This document shows, piece after piece, positions 1 through 7,693 of a DNA stretch of 32,429 bases. A program made the position numbers and the translations under genes. The DNA is from Erysipelotrichaceae bacterium (GTDB lineage: Bacteria > Bacillota_I > Bacilli_A > Erysipelotrichales > Erysipelotrichaceae), in the NCBI GenBank assembly GCA_013334325.1, contig JAAXXT010000027.1, positions 1 through 32,429 on the forward strand. The letters run 5' to 3'. The notes below the pieces were generated by a model. It was not told the DNA's origin. It worked only from the letters and a program-made list of their open reading frames with translations, and ran no database searches. Within the stretch, counting starts at the first letter, position 1, and each line of letters starts with the position of its first letter.

Positions 1-1055
1 GAGAATTGAGCCATCGTTTGAACGAGGCCTTTCCCATAAGTGGTCTTACCGATGACGATGGCGCCTGCTTTTTCTTGAAGGGCTGCGGTCAAGACTTCTG
101 AGGCAGAAGCAGAGTTATTGTTTACTAAGATAATGATATGGTCATAGGTATCAATGGCTGTTCCTCTAGACTTATCCAAAGTGATATTCCCATCGACATC
201 TTTCTGTTGAAGAACGGTTTCTCCGAAAGGAATGAAATTACTGGCGATCCCAATCAGGGCAGTTAAAGATCCACCCCCATTATCTCTAAGATCAATGATC
301 AGATCTTTGATACCTTTGGATTTGAAATCTTTAAGATAAGTCATAAATTCAGCACTGGATGTATCACCGAAAGTAGACAACTCAATATAACCGATGTTGC
401 CTGTTAAGACTTTCCCATAAGCTGTATTACTGATCTGACCTCGTGTAATGACCTTTGAGATCTCTTCTGAGCCACGTTTAAAGATGATGGTGACTTCTGA
501 GCCAGCCTTACCTTTAACCAAGGTTACGAGTTCATCTGAAGTCTTACCTGTGACATCTGTCCCATCGACTTTATAGATGATGTCTCCTGATTGAACCCCT
601 GCTTTATCTGCAGGAGAATTAACGAAGACTCTATCGATGATATAAGAACCATTGTTTTCGAAGAAGCTTACGCCTATGCCTTCATAACCTAAGTTGATCG
701 CATTACTGAAAGCTTCAAGTTCTTCTTTTGTGAAGTAAGTGGTGTATTTATCACCTAGTTCAGTCAACATACCTGATATGGCATCGTTGACCATGTCTGT
801 CTCTAGATCACTATGTTCATTTCCAAAATACCAATTGGTTTCTATGACATCCATGATCTGTTGAAGACGAGCAAGTTTATTGGTATCTACAACAGCTGCA
901 GGAGCGAAAGCACTGGATAAGACAAAACCAAAGACAAAAGACATACTGATCGCTAATACAACGAGTCCTGTTTTGATTCTCTTTGATCTTCTAGCTCTGA
1001 TTTCATCAGGCCATAAATATTTCTTTAAGCGGATACTACGTTTGTTATCGTCCAT
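1..1055 (-). CDS. S41 family C-terminal processing peptidase (CtpA/CtpB-like), 3' end missing
   Basis: This is a membrane-anchored serine protease of the tail-specific family, which cleaves the C-terminal region of envelope proteins outside the membrane. The visible 351 residues begin at an ATG at 1053-1055. They show a basic N-terminus, one membrane segment (about residues 30-50), a PDZ domain (about 122-205, with GYEGIGVSF and SPADKAGVQSGDII) and the S41 core. The core carries RDNGGGSL, the SASASE motif (315-320) holding the catalytic serine, and GKTTYGKG with the general-base lysine. The C-terminus lies beyond the left edge of the window. It follows the M23 hydrolase and ftsEX genes in the same direction, an order also seen around ctpB in Bacillus, so a role in regulating the peptidoglycan hydrolase is a reasonable inference. 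A hairpin at 1088-1111 separates it from the M23 gene. The family is secure; the exact substrate is not known. Confidence 0.93.
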   Translation of the reverse strand, partial: MDDNKRSIRLKKYLWPDEIRARRSKRIKTGLVVLAISMSFVFGFVLSSAFAPAAVVDTNKLARLQQIMDVIETNWYFGNEHSDLETDMVNDAISGMLTELGDKYTTYFTKEELEAFSNAINLGYEGIGVSFFENNGSYIIDRVFVNSPADKAGVQSGDIIYKVDGTDVTGKTSDELVTLVKGKAGSEVTIIFKRGSEEISKVITRGQISNTAYGKVLTGNIGYIELSTFGDTSSAEFMTYLKDFKSKGIKDLIIDLRDNGGGSLTALIGIASNFIPFGETVLQQKDVDGNITLDKSRGTAIDTYDHIIILVNNNSASASEVLTAALQEKAGAIVIGKTTYGKGLVQTMAQF

Positions 1056-1087
1056 AAGGCACCTCAATCTAACTTATTCTAACACAA

Positions 1088-1111
1088 AGCCAGTCGTGAT
1101 GGCGACTGGCT
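1088..1111 (-). terminator. Hairpin between the M23 hydrolase and S41 protease genes
   Basis: A perfect 9-bp stem (AGCCAGTCG / CGACTGGCT) with a 6-base loop lies directly after the M23 stop codon. On the minus strand it is followed by TTGTGTTAG, a poor U tract. It may be a leaky terminator that lowers protease expression relative to ftsEX. A TAGAAT just downstream could be the -10 of a protease promoter, but no good -35 is visible. Confidence 0.5.
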
Positions 1112-1115
1112 GACT

Positions 1116-2513
1116 TTAATAACGTTTACCTACTAAGACACTGAAGATGGTTAACGGGTTCTCACGACAAGGTGCTTTATGTCCATTATAGTCACATCTA
1201 TAGGTATTGATGGCGGTTGTACCTGATGAAGTTCCGAAAAACAGATCTCCTTTCCAAGCATTCGCATAGTAACCGACATTGTTGGTTCCTAGATAAATAA
1301 CTTCAACGTGGACATGAGGTCCCGTTGATGATCCTGAAGATCCTAATTTACCAATGACATCCGCAGCGTTGACAATGGTTCCTATCGGAAGGACAGTATT
1401 TTGAGCGAGATGTAGATAAGCAATCGCATAAGAGATATTATTGACTGAAACTAAAAGATACAGTTGATTACCACTATAAGATCTTCCTGGCTTTCCACAT
1501 GCATTTCCTAAATAACCATAGGTAGGACAGGCATTACTGGAATAGATGACGACCCCATTGGCGACAGCCTTGACTGAGGTATTGACAGAGGTAGCCATAT
1601 CGACTCCTAGATGAATGCCTCCTTCAGGATAGGTCCATACTCCAGCTGAGACACTGAAACTACTTAGAGGTCTTATGAATCCACTGGATGTAGGAACGTT
1701 CTTTAAAGCTTCACTGATGCCTTTTAAAATGGCTGTGGTCGCTTCAATATCACCTGCGATCTCATCGGCTTTGGCTTCTAAGAGATCTTGTTGTTTACGA
1801 TACTCTGTGACGATGGCTGTGATGCTTACTTTAAGTTGATTAACTGTATCTTGACTGGTTTCTAAATTGGCTTTGTTTTGGATCTGTGCTGTTTTTTGTC
1901 TTTCGACTTCAGCTTTATCTGCGTTTAGTTCATTGACTTGTTCGATAAGAAGATTGATTTGATCTCGATCATACTCAGTGATGTCGTTTATGCCTTGGAT
2001 ACGTAAGACGAGGTCAGAGAAATCTTTAGCTCCCATCATAAAGTCTATGTATGAATTTAAAGAGACAAAGGCCTGCATTTGAACCATACGATCCTTGATG
2101 GTTTGATCTATCCCATCGATACTCTTGGTTCTATCTACGATCTGTACCCCTAAATCAAGGATAGCTTTTTCACTATTCTTAATTGATTTTTCTAAATTGG
2201 CGATGTCTTTTTCAAGCTTGGTGATCTGTGCTTCATATTCTGTGATCTTTTTAGCCATGGTTAAAATATTCGCAGAAAGGTTTTTAAGATCGCCAAGAAG
2301 CTTCTTAAGTTCAGCTTCAGCATCTTTTACTTTTTGATCGACATAAGCTTGATAGGCTGTACACACTGTTACATTTTTAGCGGCAGCCGCAGACGAACAC
2401 AACGACGAGTAATAATCTTCATTCTCTTCGAAGTTATAGTCAACCGCGCTGACATTATAGGTCACGTTGCTAAACAGCATGACAGCTAAAAATAACAGGA
2501 TCTTTCTTTTCAT
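1116..2513 (-). CDS. Secreted coiled-coil M23 peptidase (EnvC/PcsB-like, FtsEX-associated)
   Basis: This is a probable peptidoglycan hydrolase or hydrolase activator working with FtsEX at the cell surface. The 465 residues start with a signal peptide (about 1-23). Two long coiled-coil stretches follow (about 57-140 and 185-270), then a C-terminal LytM/M23 domain. That domain keeps the zinc-site residues: His301 and Asp305 in HLGVDMA, and His400/His402 in GPHVHVE. It should therefore be an active metallopeptidase, unlike the E. coli EnvC LytM domain, which lacks the full metal site. Its ATG overlaps the ftsX stop by 4 bases (ATGA), so translation is coupled. Known biology: FtsEX uses ATP hydrolysis to regulate a periplasmic or extracellular coiled-coil partner. 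That this protein is the partner is inferred from gene order and architecture. Confidence 0.9.
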   Translation of the reverse strand: MKRKILLFLAVMLFSNVTYNVSAVDYNFEENEDYYSSLCSSAAAAKNVTVCTAYQAYVDQKVKDAEAELKKLLGDLKNLSANILTMAKKITEYEAQITKLEKDIANLEKSIKNSEKAILDLGVQIVDRTKSIDGIDQTIKDRMVQMQAFVSLNSYIDFMMGAKDFSDLVLRIQGINDITEYDRDQINLLIEQVNELNADKAEVERQKTAQIQNKANLETSQDTVNQLKVSITAIVTEYRKQQDLLEAKADEIAGDIEATTAILKGISEALKNVPTSSGFIRPLSSFSVSAGVWTYPEGGIHLGVDMATSVNTSVKAVANGVVIYSSNACPTYGYLGNACGKPGRSYSGNQLYLLVSVNNISYAIAYLHLAQNTVLPIGTIVNAADVIGKLGSSGSSTGPHVHVEVIYLGTNNVGYYANAWKGDLFFGTSSGTTAINTYRCDYNGHKAPCRENPLTIFSVLVGKRY

Positions 2514-3406
2514 CGTTTCATATGTAGGTAACGCGTAACGGAGATAAAACTTCCGATCAGACCTACTACTACCCCTAATATAGCCAATAAATAACTAATT
2601 TGCAAGACAAATGGATAAACTGGCCTTAAAACGAAGAGTTCACTGACCATAAATCCACCTAAAAGTTTATATAACCACTCATATCCATAGACCGTTAAAA
2701 CAATAGGAAACAGAGATCCCATAAAGCCAATCGTAAGACCTTCTAGAACCATAGGCGCTCTTATAAATGAATTGGTAGCCCCTAAAGTACGTAAGATAGA
2801 TATCTCGTCTAAACGAGATTGGATCGTGATTTTAATTGTGTTTGCGATCAAGAAGATCGCCAATGAGCTTAAGATAATGACTAAGATCAATCCTACATCT
2901 CTTATCCCATTCATAAATCGAATGAGCTTGATTGTATTTTCTCCCCCATAATCTGCTTTATCTACCCCTACGAATACTCTTATCTGTTCAGTGATGAGCT
3001 TAATATCGGATCCTTCTTTGACTTCTACGATGTAGGCATTCTTTAAAGGATTCTTTTCTCCTCTATACATCTCAAAGATGGAACCTTCAGCCCCATAGGA
3101 TGCGATGAACTTATCGAGTTCTTGGTCTTTATCAGAGAAAGTTACTTTACTTACCCCATCTAAGATCTCGATTTGATCACCTAATCCTTGAATGGATTCT
3201 GTATCAAACACATTACTGATGGAGACATGGATCTGGACTTCTCCTTGAACGCTTTGGGTGATCTGTCTCACGTTCATTGAGATCATTAAGAAAAAGGACA
3301 TTAAGGTTAAGGTAATGGTGACTGCTAAAACGGAAGAAAAGGTCATACCACCATGTCTGATCAATCCAAAAAATGCTTCTTTGATGTGTCTGGTGAGTCT
3401 ATACAT
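2510..3406 (-). CDS. ftsX: Cell division ABC transporter-like permease FtsX
   Basis: This is the membrane subunit of FtsEX, which passes ATP-driven conformational change to an extracellular hydrolase partner. It has 298 residues. The first membrane helix is at about 22-44 and is followed by a roughly 120-residue extracellular loop (45-168), the partner-binding region in this family. Three more helices sit at about 170-192, 218-240 and 266-290. The cytoplasmic SRLDEISILRTLGATNSFIRAPMV stretch, here at 197-220, is the typical FtsX coupling segment. The gene overlaps ftsE by 8 bases upstream and the M23 gene by 4 bases downstream, so the three form one translationally coupled operon. Length and topology fit the family well. 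Confidence 0.95.
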   Translation of the reverse strand: MYRLTRHIKEAFFGLIRHGGMTFSSVLAVTITLTLMSFFLMISMNVRQITQSVQGEVQIHVSISNVFDTESIQGLGDQIEILDGVSKVTFSDKDQELDKFIASYGAEGSIFEMYRGEKNPLKNAYIVEVKEGSDIKLITEQIRVFVGVDKADYGGENTIKLIRFMNGIRDVGLILVIILSSLAIFLIANTIKITIQSRLDEISILRTLGATNSFIRAPMVLEGLTIGFMGSLFPIVLTVYGYEWLYKLLGGFMVSELFVLRPVYPFVLQISYLLAILGVVVGLIGSFISVTRYLHMKR

Positions 3407-4088
3407 TACTGTGGTAACCTCCTTCCTTAAGGTCGGCTACGATATGTCCATCTTCTAAAGCGATGGTTCTTTTACGCATCGTATTGACGATATCGACATC
3501 GTGCGTAACGATAAGTAAGGTCGTTCTTTCTTCTTTGTTGATCTTTTCTAAAAGTAAGACGATTTCTTTAGCTTTGACGAAATCTAAGTTTCCTGTAGGT
3601 TCATCAGCGATAAGAAGCTTTGGTTTATTCGCAATGGCTCTAGCGATGACACAACGTTGCTGTTGACCACCTGATAATTGATTTGGATAGGAGTTGGCCT
3701 TATCACTTAATCCAACGAGTTCTAAGACTTCTCTAACACGAGCTCGTGCAGCGAGTAATGGCATATTACCGATCTGAAGTGCCAACATAACATTCTCAAA
3801 GACTGTCTTTTTAGCTAAGAGCTTATAGTCTTGGAAAACTACCCCTATGAATCTTCTATACTTAGGGATACGACTTTGTCTAAGCTTTCCAATATCTATA
3901 CCAGCGACTTCTACTAGGCCTTTGGTGGGTCTTTCTTCCGCATCCAGTAATTTGATCAAAGTTGACTTACCACTACCTGTAGGTCCTATGATATAAACAA
4001 ACTCCCCTTGCTCTATGAAAAGGTTAACATTATAAAGCGCATTAACCCCATTCTTATAGGTTTTATATACTTCTTTTAGTTTTAGCAT
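3399..4088 (-). CDS. ftsE: Cell division ATP-binding protein FtsE
   Basis: This is the cytoplasmic ABC ATPase of FtsEX, 229 residues long, a normal length. All ABC motifs are present: Walker A GPTGSGKST (35-43), Q-loop (Gln86 in VVFQDYKLL), signature LSGGQQQR (138-145), Walker B LLIADEPT (158-165) and H-loop THD (His196). The short GNLDF after Walker B is typical of FtsE and lipoprotein-transport ATPases; the ftsX and M23 neighbours settle the assignment. A ribosome site (GGAAG) precedes the ATG. A TATAAT (minus strand, 4107-4112) lies about 20 bases upstream of the ATG, so the operon probably has its own promoter between yitT and ftsE; the -35 there is poor. Confidence 0.95.
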   Translation of the reverse strand: MLKLKEVYKTYKNGVNALYNVNLFIEQGEFVYIIGPTGSGKSTLIKLLDAEERPTKGLVEVAGIDIGKLRQSRIPKYRRFIGVVFQDYKLLAKKTVFENVMLALQIGNMPLLAARARVREVLELVGLSDKANSYPNQLSGGQQQRCVIARAIANKPKLLIADEPTGNLDFVKAKEIVLLLEKINKEERTTLLIVTHDVDIVNTMRKRTIALEDGHIVADLKEGGYHSNV

Positions 4089-4115
4089 TTTTCTTCCTTA
4101 ACTTCTATTATACGC

Positions 4116-4961
4116 CTAGACTTTGAAATCAAAGGAAAAGCCATTGCCTTTGACTTCCATCGCATCAGTTACCACGATAAACGCATGAGGATCGATCTTA
4201 TTGATTTCCTTCATCATCTCAGGATATTCTCCTTTAGATATGACGGTCATAATGACATTCTTGTCTTCTTTGGTATAGCCACCTTTACCAGGTAATATGG
4301 TTGATCCTCGATCAACTTCTTTTTGAATGAAGTCATTGATCTCTAAGGATTTATCAGAGATGATCATGACCGATAAGGATTCTTGTGATCCAAATAAGAT
4401 GATCTTATCTACCGCAAAAGAAGTAGCCCATACTGAGATCAATCCAATCAAGACAGCTTCTACCCCATAAGCGATCATCCCAAATAGTACTGTTAAGGCA
4501 TCTACGATCAAGATCAACTTATAGATCTCGATATGAGTATATTTATGAATGATCATAGGAGGAACATCCATTCCACCAGTTGTAGCACCTGTCCTAAAGA
4601 CAAGACCTACACCTACTCCACCTAAGAGACCTCCATAGAGACTCGCCAACATAGGATCGATATTCATGGTGAATTCGACTCTTTTTAGAAGCACTAAGAA
4701 GACAGGATATAAGAAAGAACTGATGGCCGTATGGGTCATAAATTTCTTTCCTAAGAATAAAGAACCTAATATAAACATCGCAATGATCAAGCCATTGACG
4801 ATGAAATCCGCTTCGACACCTGTTAATTTACTGACCGCAACAGCGATCCCCGCAACCCCACCAGAAAGGATATTGTAAGGCAAGATAAAGAATCTTACCG
4901 CAAACGCAAGAATCAAATTTCCGAAGATAACTAAAAGCAAATCAATGACTTGTCTTTTCAT
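4116..4961 (-). CDS. YitT family membrane protein (DUF161 + DUF2179)
   Basis: This is an integral membrane protein of unknown function, 281 residues. The first 200 or so residues are hydrophobic with about five or six membrane helices and glycine-rich motifs typical of the family (LPYNILSGGVAGIAV, RTGATTGGMDVPP). The last 75 residues form a soluble DUF2179 domain, visible as the region from SLSVMIISDK through RGSTILPGKGGYTKEDKN. It lies just upstream of ftsE on the same strand, 27 bases away. Its 5' end faces the VanZ-like gene, and a TATAAT (minus strand, 4985-4990) in the 41-base gap could drive it. YitT family proteins are very common in Bacillota, often in several copies; no substrate can be named. 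Confidence 0.9.
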   Translation of the reverse strand: MKRQVIDLLLVIFGNLILAFAVRFFILPYNILSGGVAGIAVAVSKLTGVEADFIVNGLIIAMFILGSLFLGKKFMTHTAISSFLYPVFLVLLKRVEFTMNIDPMLASLYGGLLGGVGVGLVFRTGATTGGMDVPPMIIHKYTHIEIYKLILIVDALTVLFGMIAYGVEAVLIGLISVWATSFAVDKIILFGSQESLSVMIISDKSLEINDFIQKEVDRGSTILPGKGGYTKEDKNVIMTVISKGEYPEMMKEINKIDPHAFIVVTDAMEVKGNGFSFDFKV

Positions 4962-5002
4962 AGGGTATCATTCCTTACTGTTTTATTATATCATTGAGTG
5001 AT

Positions 5003-5455
5003 ATGAACAACCTTAAAAAACATACCTTTCTCATCTTAGCGCTCTTATGGACCCTTGTTATCTTCGCTTTTTCTCTTCAAAGTGGTGATGAATCCATAGT
5101 AAGCAGTAATATCGTTCTAGATCTATTGGCTATGATCCTACCCATTCTTAAGGATCCTGACTATTTAAGCATCACTGTTTTGGTTATTCGTAAAGTTGCC
5201 CATTTTACAGAGTATTTCATCTTAGCTTATTTCTATACGAAAGCTTCTACTGAAACCAAACAGGATAAACTACTTCTTTTAGGTTATTTGATTCCTATAT
5301 TTGATGAAGGCATACAATTGTTTAGTCCAGGAAGAGCTTCATCTCCTGTAGATATGTTGATCGATATGAGTGGTTATCTATGTGGACTCATCTTCTTTGG
5401 GAGCTTTATGAGACTCTTTAGAGTCATTAAGAAGAACTGGACAGGCAAAGAATAG
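5003..5455 (+). CDS. VanZ-like family membrane protein
   Basis: This is a small membrane protein of about 150 residues with four predicted helices. It carries the VanZ-like signatures HFTEYFILAYF and DEGIQLFSPGRASSPVDMLID. VanZ was first described in a teicoplanin-resistance cluster, but most homologues are of unknown function. The start is uncertain: an in-frame TTG at 4994 would add three residues, and neither start has a strong ribosome site. The AT-rich 41-base gap to the divergent yitT gene must hold both promoters. The gene is convergent with the nucleotidyltransferase gene that follows. Confidence 0.85.
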   Translation: MNNLKKHTFLILALLWTLVIFAFSLQSGDESIVSSNIVLDLLAMILPILKDPDYLSITVLVIRKVAHFTEYFILAYFYTKASTETKQDKLLLLGYLIPIFDEGIQLFSPGRASSPVDMLIDMSGYLCGLIFFGSFMRLFRVIKKNWTGKE

Positions 5456-5469
5456 ATCTACATTTAAGA

Positions 5470-5488
5470 TCACTATTTAAAGTAGTGA
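5470..5488. terminator. Weak hairpin between convergent genes
   Basis: A TCACTA / TAGTGA stem with a 7-base loop overlaps the stop codon of the minus-strand nucleotidyltransferase gene and follows the VanZ-like gene. It has no good U tract in either direction, so a bidirectional terminator role is only tentative. Confidence 0.3.
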
Positions 5489-6154
5489 GGATACATCAAG
5501 ATTTTTTTGTATACAAATCAAATCAAACTTTATTCTTTCTTTTTTTGATAGATGACTAATGATTTGTTGAAATAAAATTCTTTGATGAGAGTTTCCTTTA
5601 ATCTGCTCAAGAAGATTTCTTACTGACCGCATATCCTTGTCTGCTTTGTTTTGTTTTAATCTTTTATTATTTATTAGAATTTTATGTACTACATATGCCG
5701 CTGGCTGAGGAACGAATAAAGAAATTCCCCTTTTTTGAATTTCGACACAATATTTATTTAGGAGATTTAAGTCCCTAATACCTTCTGAGGTTATCCCCAA
5801 ACTCTTAATATCATAATTGATCTGATCTTGACCGATGACTCGAGTCAAAAATTCTAATTCAATGATATTTGATTTGTAGAATTTAGCTACTCTTGTCATT
5901 GGATTTTCACTATATATAAATCCATGGTCTTTTAAAGTACTTATAAGTGGAATTTTAAAATCCGGTACTCTTAGGTTTCGATAGAGAAAATCGATATCTC
6001 TTGTAGCTATTTCTGGATAGTAATCCTTTTCGAAATATTCATCATAGAAGTATTCCGCCCAACTCCCTATTAATGCTACGTGTTTATTTAAACCTAATTC
6101 TTGAAATAGTCCTAACACTTCAAACAAACAGTCTTCTTGTATCTTATCGATCAT
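5477..6154 (-). CDS. Nucleotidyltransferase-fold protein, probable toxin of a two-gene system
   Basis: This 225-residue protein looks like the GSU2403-type branch of the nucleotidyltransferase fold. The active-site pattern is visible: GSW (30-32) with the glycine-serine of the fold, then TRDIDFLYR, where Asp53 and Asp55 are the likely metal ligands. The C-terminal half is helical (KILINNKRLKQNKADKDMRS), as in other toxin-like nucleotidyltransferases. It overlaps the upstream 104-residue gene by 11 bases, so the two are translated together from the operator-controlled promoter at 6476-6527. Known relatives such as AbiEii and MenT transfer nucleotides to RNA or protein targets; the target here is unknown. 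The assignment as a toxin is inferred from fold and gene pairing. Confidence 0.7.
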   Translation of the reverse strand: MIDKIQEDCLFEVLGLFQELGLNKHVALIGSWAEYFYDEYFEKDYYPEIATRDIDFLYRNLRVPDFKIPLISTLKDHGFIYSENPMTRVAKFYKSNIIELEFLTRVIGQDQINYDIKSLGITSEGIRDLNLLNKYCVEIQKRGISLFVPQPAAYVVHKILINNKRLKQNKADKDMRSVRNLLEQIKGNSHQRILFQQIISHLSKKERIKFDLICIQKNLDVSSLL

Positions 6155-6458
6155 GCCTCAACATCTTTCTTATTTCTACTTCTTCAATCACTAATTTTTT
6201 CAGGATAGAAATAATTTCTTTTCTCTTCTTAATATGTTCTTTAGTTTCATTTACCTTAGGACTGTTTTCTGAACCTACATAATTTGTCTTTATTTGATTG
6301 AGTTCATTTCGAAAAGCTAGATAATAGTAAATTTTGTTATTTCGTTTCTTCTCAATAAGGCTACCCTTTTGATATTGTGACAACTCAAGAGTATAAGCTG
6401 CTTGAGTTCTTAAGTTACGATTGAGTTCATCTTCTAGTATAGAAAATAGTATTGACAT
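6144..6458 (-). CDS. Small partner (probable antitoxin) of the nucleotidyltransferase
   Basis: This is a 104-residue basic protein, first gene of the pair. Its middle part (about 31-62, with KGSLIEKKRNNKIYYYL and TNYVG) resembles the short beta-rich 'KGS...YYYL...YVG' motif seen in DUF6788-like small proteins. The C-terminal third is a charged helix (VNETKEHIKKRKEIISILKKL). A ribosome site AAGGTG lies 6-11 bases before the ATG, and a promoter/operator lies upstream. Function is inferred only from its position in front of, and overlap with, the nucleotidyltransferase gene. It could also be a substrate-presenting partner rather than a neutraliser. Confidence 0.55.
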   Translation of the reverse strand: MSILFSILEDELNRNLRTQAAYTLELSQYQKGSLIEKKRNNKIYYYLAFRNELNQIKTNYVGSENSPKVNETKEHIKKRKEIISILKKLVIEEVEIRKMLRHDR

Positions 6459-6475
6459 AAGTTCACCTTAAACTC

Positions 6476-6527
6476 AATATAGCAAAATTGCCCAACAATA
6501 ACAATATATTTATATATTTGTTGGGCA
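6476..6527 (-). promoter_or_regulatory. Promoter with 10-bp inverted repeat for the nucleotidyltransferase pair
   Basis: On the minus strand TTGTTA (6499-6504) and TATATT (6476-6481) are separated by 17 bases. A perfect inverted repeat, TGCCCAACAA (6489-6498) and TTGTTGGGCA (6518-6527), with a 19-base AT-rich centre has one arm inside the spacer and the other upstream of the -35. This is the expected geometry for autoregulation by a dimeric repressor, probably the small partner protein. Confidence 0.6.
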
Positions 6528-6688
6528 CATTTAATCGTTCCTTTTATTATATTAGTGACAAAAACAGTACTGGCTTATACTTTTTTCGTTAAAACATTAC
6601 AAATACCACTCATAGTAGGTAGCATAACTCACAAAACCTTGGTAGAATAGTGTCTGTGAGTTTACCCATATGAAAGGACTTTATAAAA

Positions 6689-6904
6689 ATGCTTCCCAAA
6701 ATTTTTAGGTGGATAGGAATTGGGGTTTGGGTCGTTGGATCAATCGCAGGTATCTTTTATTCTAAGACCATCATGAACTTCGAAAATGTTCAGATTCAAA
6801 GCACCCTCTTTATTTGGTTTATGATCTTGTTGATTGGATTTATCTTTATTAGTATTGGAAATTCGATAGAGATCAAACAAAACCCCTTAAGAGAAGAAGA
6901 ATAA
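6689..6904 (+). CDS. Small two-helix membrane protein
   Basis: This is a 71-residue protein with two hydrophobic segments (about 7-25 and 39-61) separated by a short polar stretch, and a charged C-terminus (IEIKQNPLREEE). The ATG is supported by a GAAAGGA ribosome site about 8 bases upstream, and the gene ends just before a strong terminator at 6913-6939. It is therefore a free-standing transcription unit. No family is recognised. Small two-helix proteins of this type can be transport or signalling modulators, but nothing here points to a partner. Confidence 0.65.
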   Translation: MLPKIFRWIGIGVWVVGSIAGIFYSKTIMNFENVQIQSTLFIWFMILLIGFIFISIGNSIEIKQNPLREEE

Positions 6905-6912
6905 AGCTTAAT

Positions 6913-6939
6913 AAATCGCTTAAAATAAGCGATTTTTTT
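6913..6939 (+). terminator. Rho-independent terminator
   Basis: A perfect 10-bp stem, AAATCGCTTA (6913-6922) and TAAGCGATTT (6926-6935), with a 3-base loop is followed by a T run. It ends the small membrane protein gene. Confidence 0.85.
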
Positions 6940-7002
6940 ATTTCTTCAGCTCTTACGTTTTTAGTGAACTAAATAGAGTAGACTTGTCTCAGAGGAACTT
7001 GT

Positions 7003-7530
7003 ATGAGAAAAACCGGAATCATCATCGCTTTAAGCTTTTTACTTTTGGGCTGCTCCGCTAAAGAAGCCACCAAAAGTTACACAGAAGCAGAGATCAATGC
7101 CTTGATCGATGCGAAGATCGCAGCTTTATCGAATGTTGAAGTCACAGATGGGACACAACTAGATGTCTATCCTAGTGAAAGCTTTTCTTGGCTACAAGCA
7201 GGGACATCACTTAAGATCTATGTGGAATCCATCGATGCGGAAATCACGAATGTAGACTTTGAAGCACTAAGCGCTGGTGAAGGTAGATATTATGATGGTT
7301 ACTTGCCAGATGATATCGGATATGCGCCTTATGATGTCCACTTGGTGATTACTGGACACTTAGATTCCAAGTACTCAGAGTATTACGTAATGATGGTTTT
7401 TAGTAACGAAGAAAGAGTCTATACCAATGTCAATATCGATGTCCAAGCGGATGGGACCTTTATCTCTGATGTTCATCTACCTTTCTATCATTTAAGTAAA
7501 CTGACCTTCGTTCAAGCTTACATCCAATAA
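7003..7530 (+). CDS. Lipoprotein of unknown function
   Basis: This is a 175-residue protein with a lipoprotein signal peptide. The N-terminus MRKTGIIIALSFLLLGC ends in a lipobox with the modified cysteine at residue 17. A predicted surface domain follows; it is acidic and beta-rich with many aromatic residues (YDGYLPDDIGYAPYDV) and has no motif I recognise. An AGAGGA ribosome site lies 6-12 bases before the ATG, and a terminator follows at 7549-7573, so it is probably monocistronic. It should be anchored to the outer face of the membrane. Confidence 0.8.
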   Translation: MRKTGIIIALSFLLLGCSAKEATKSYTEAEINALIDAKIAALSNVEVTDGTQLDVYPSESFSWLQAGTSLKIYVESIDAEITNVDFEALSAGEGRYYDGYLPDDIGYAPYDVHLVITGHLDSKYSEYYVMMVFSNEERVYTNVNIDVQADGTFISDVHLPFYHLSKLTFVQAYIQ

Positions 7531-7548
7531 AACCACATGAATTAAAAC

Positions 7549-7573
7549 AACCGTATGACTTAAATACGGTTTT
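7549..7573 (+). terminator. Rho-independent terminator after the lipoprotein gene
   Basis: An 8-bp stem, AACCGTAT (7549-7556) and ATACGGTT (7564-7571), with a 7-base loop is followed by a short T run. It closes the lipoprotein unit. Confidence 0.7.
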
Positions 7574-7580
7574 CTTATGG

Positions 7581-7627
7581 ACTTATTGAAATAAGAAATG
7601 ATTTTTAGCTTCCTTATTTCAATAAGT
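7581..7627. promoter_or_regulatory. Paired palindromic operator-like sites upstream of the Fic gene
   Basis: ACTTATTGAAATAAG (7581-7595) and its exact reverse complement CTTATTTCAATAAGT (7613-7627) are separated by 17 bases. Each arm is itself nearly palindromic (CTTATT-two bases-AATAAG), so this looks like two operator sites. A third, partial copy (TTTATTGAAATATT) follows at about 7633-7646, and a TATACT (7651-7656) could be the -10. The Fic protein carries a C-terminal winged helix, so autoregulation is a plausible inference. No long T run follows, which argues against a terminator. Confidence 0.6.
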
Positions 7628-7693
7628 AGGTATTTATTGAAATATTGAGCTATACTTAAGTTAAGGTTAAGCCTTAGAAAATGAGCTAAGATC

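Noticed and set aside
880-1113. 77-residue open frame on the plus strand
   Set aside because: It lies antisense to the S41 protease gene and its leader; no ribosome site and no recognisable protein features.
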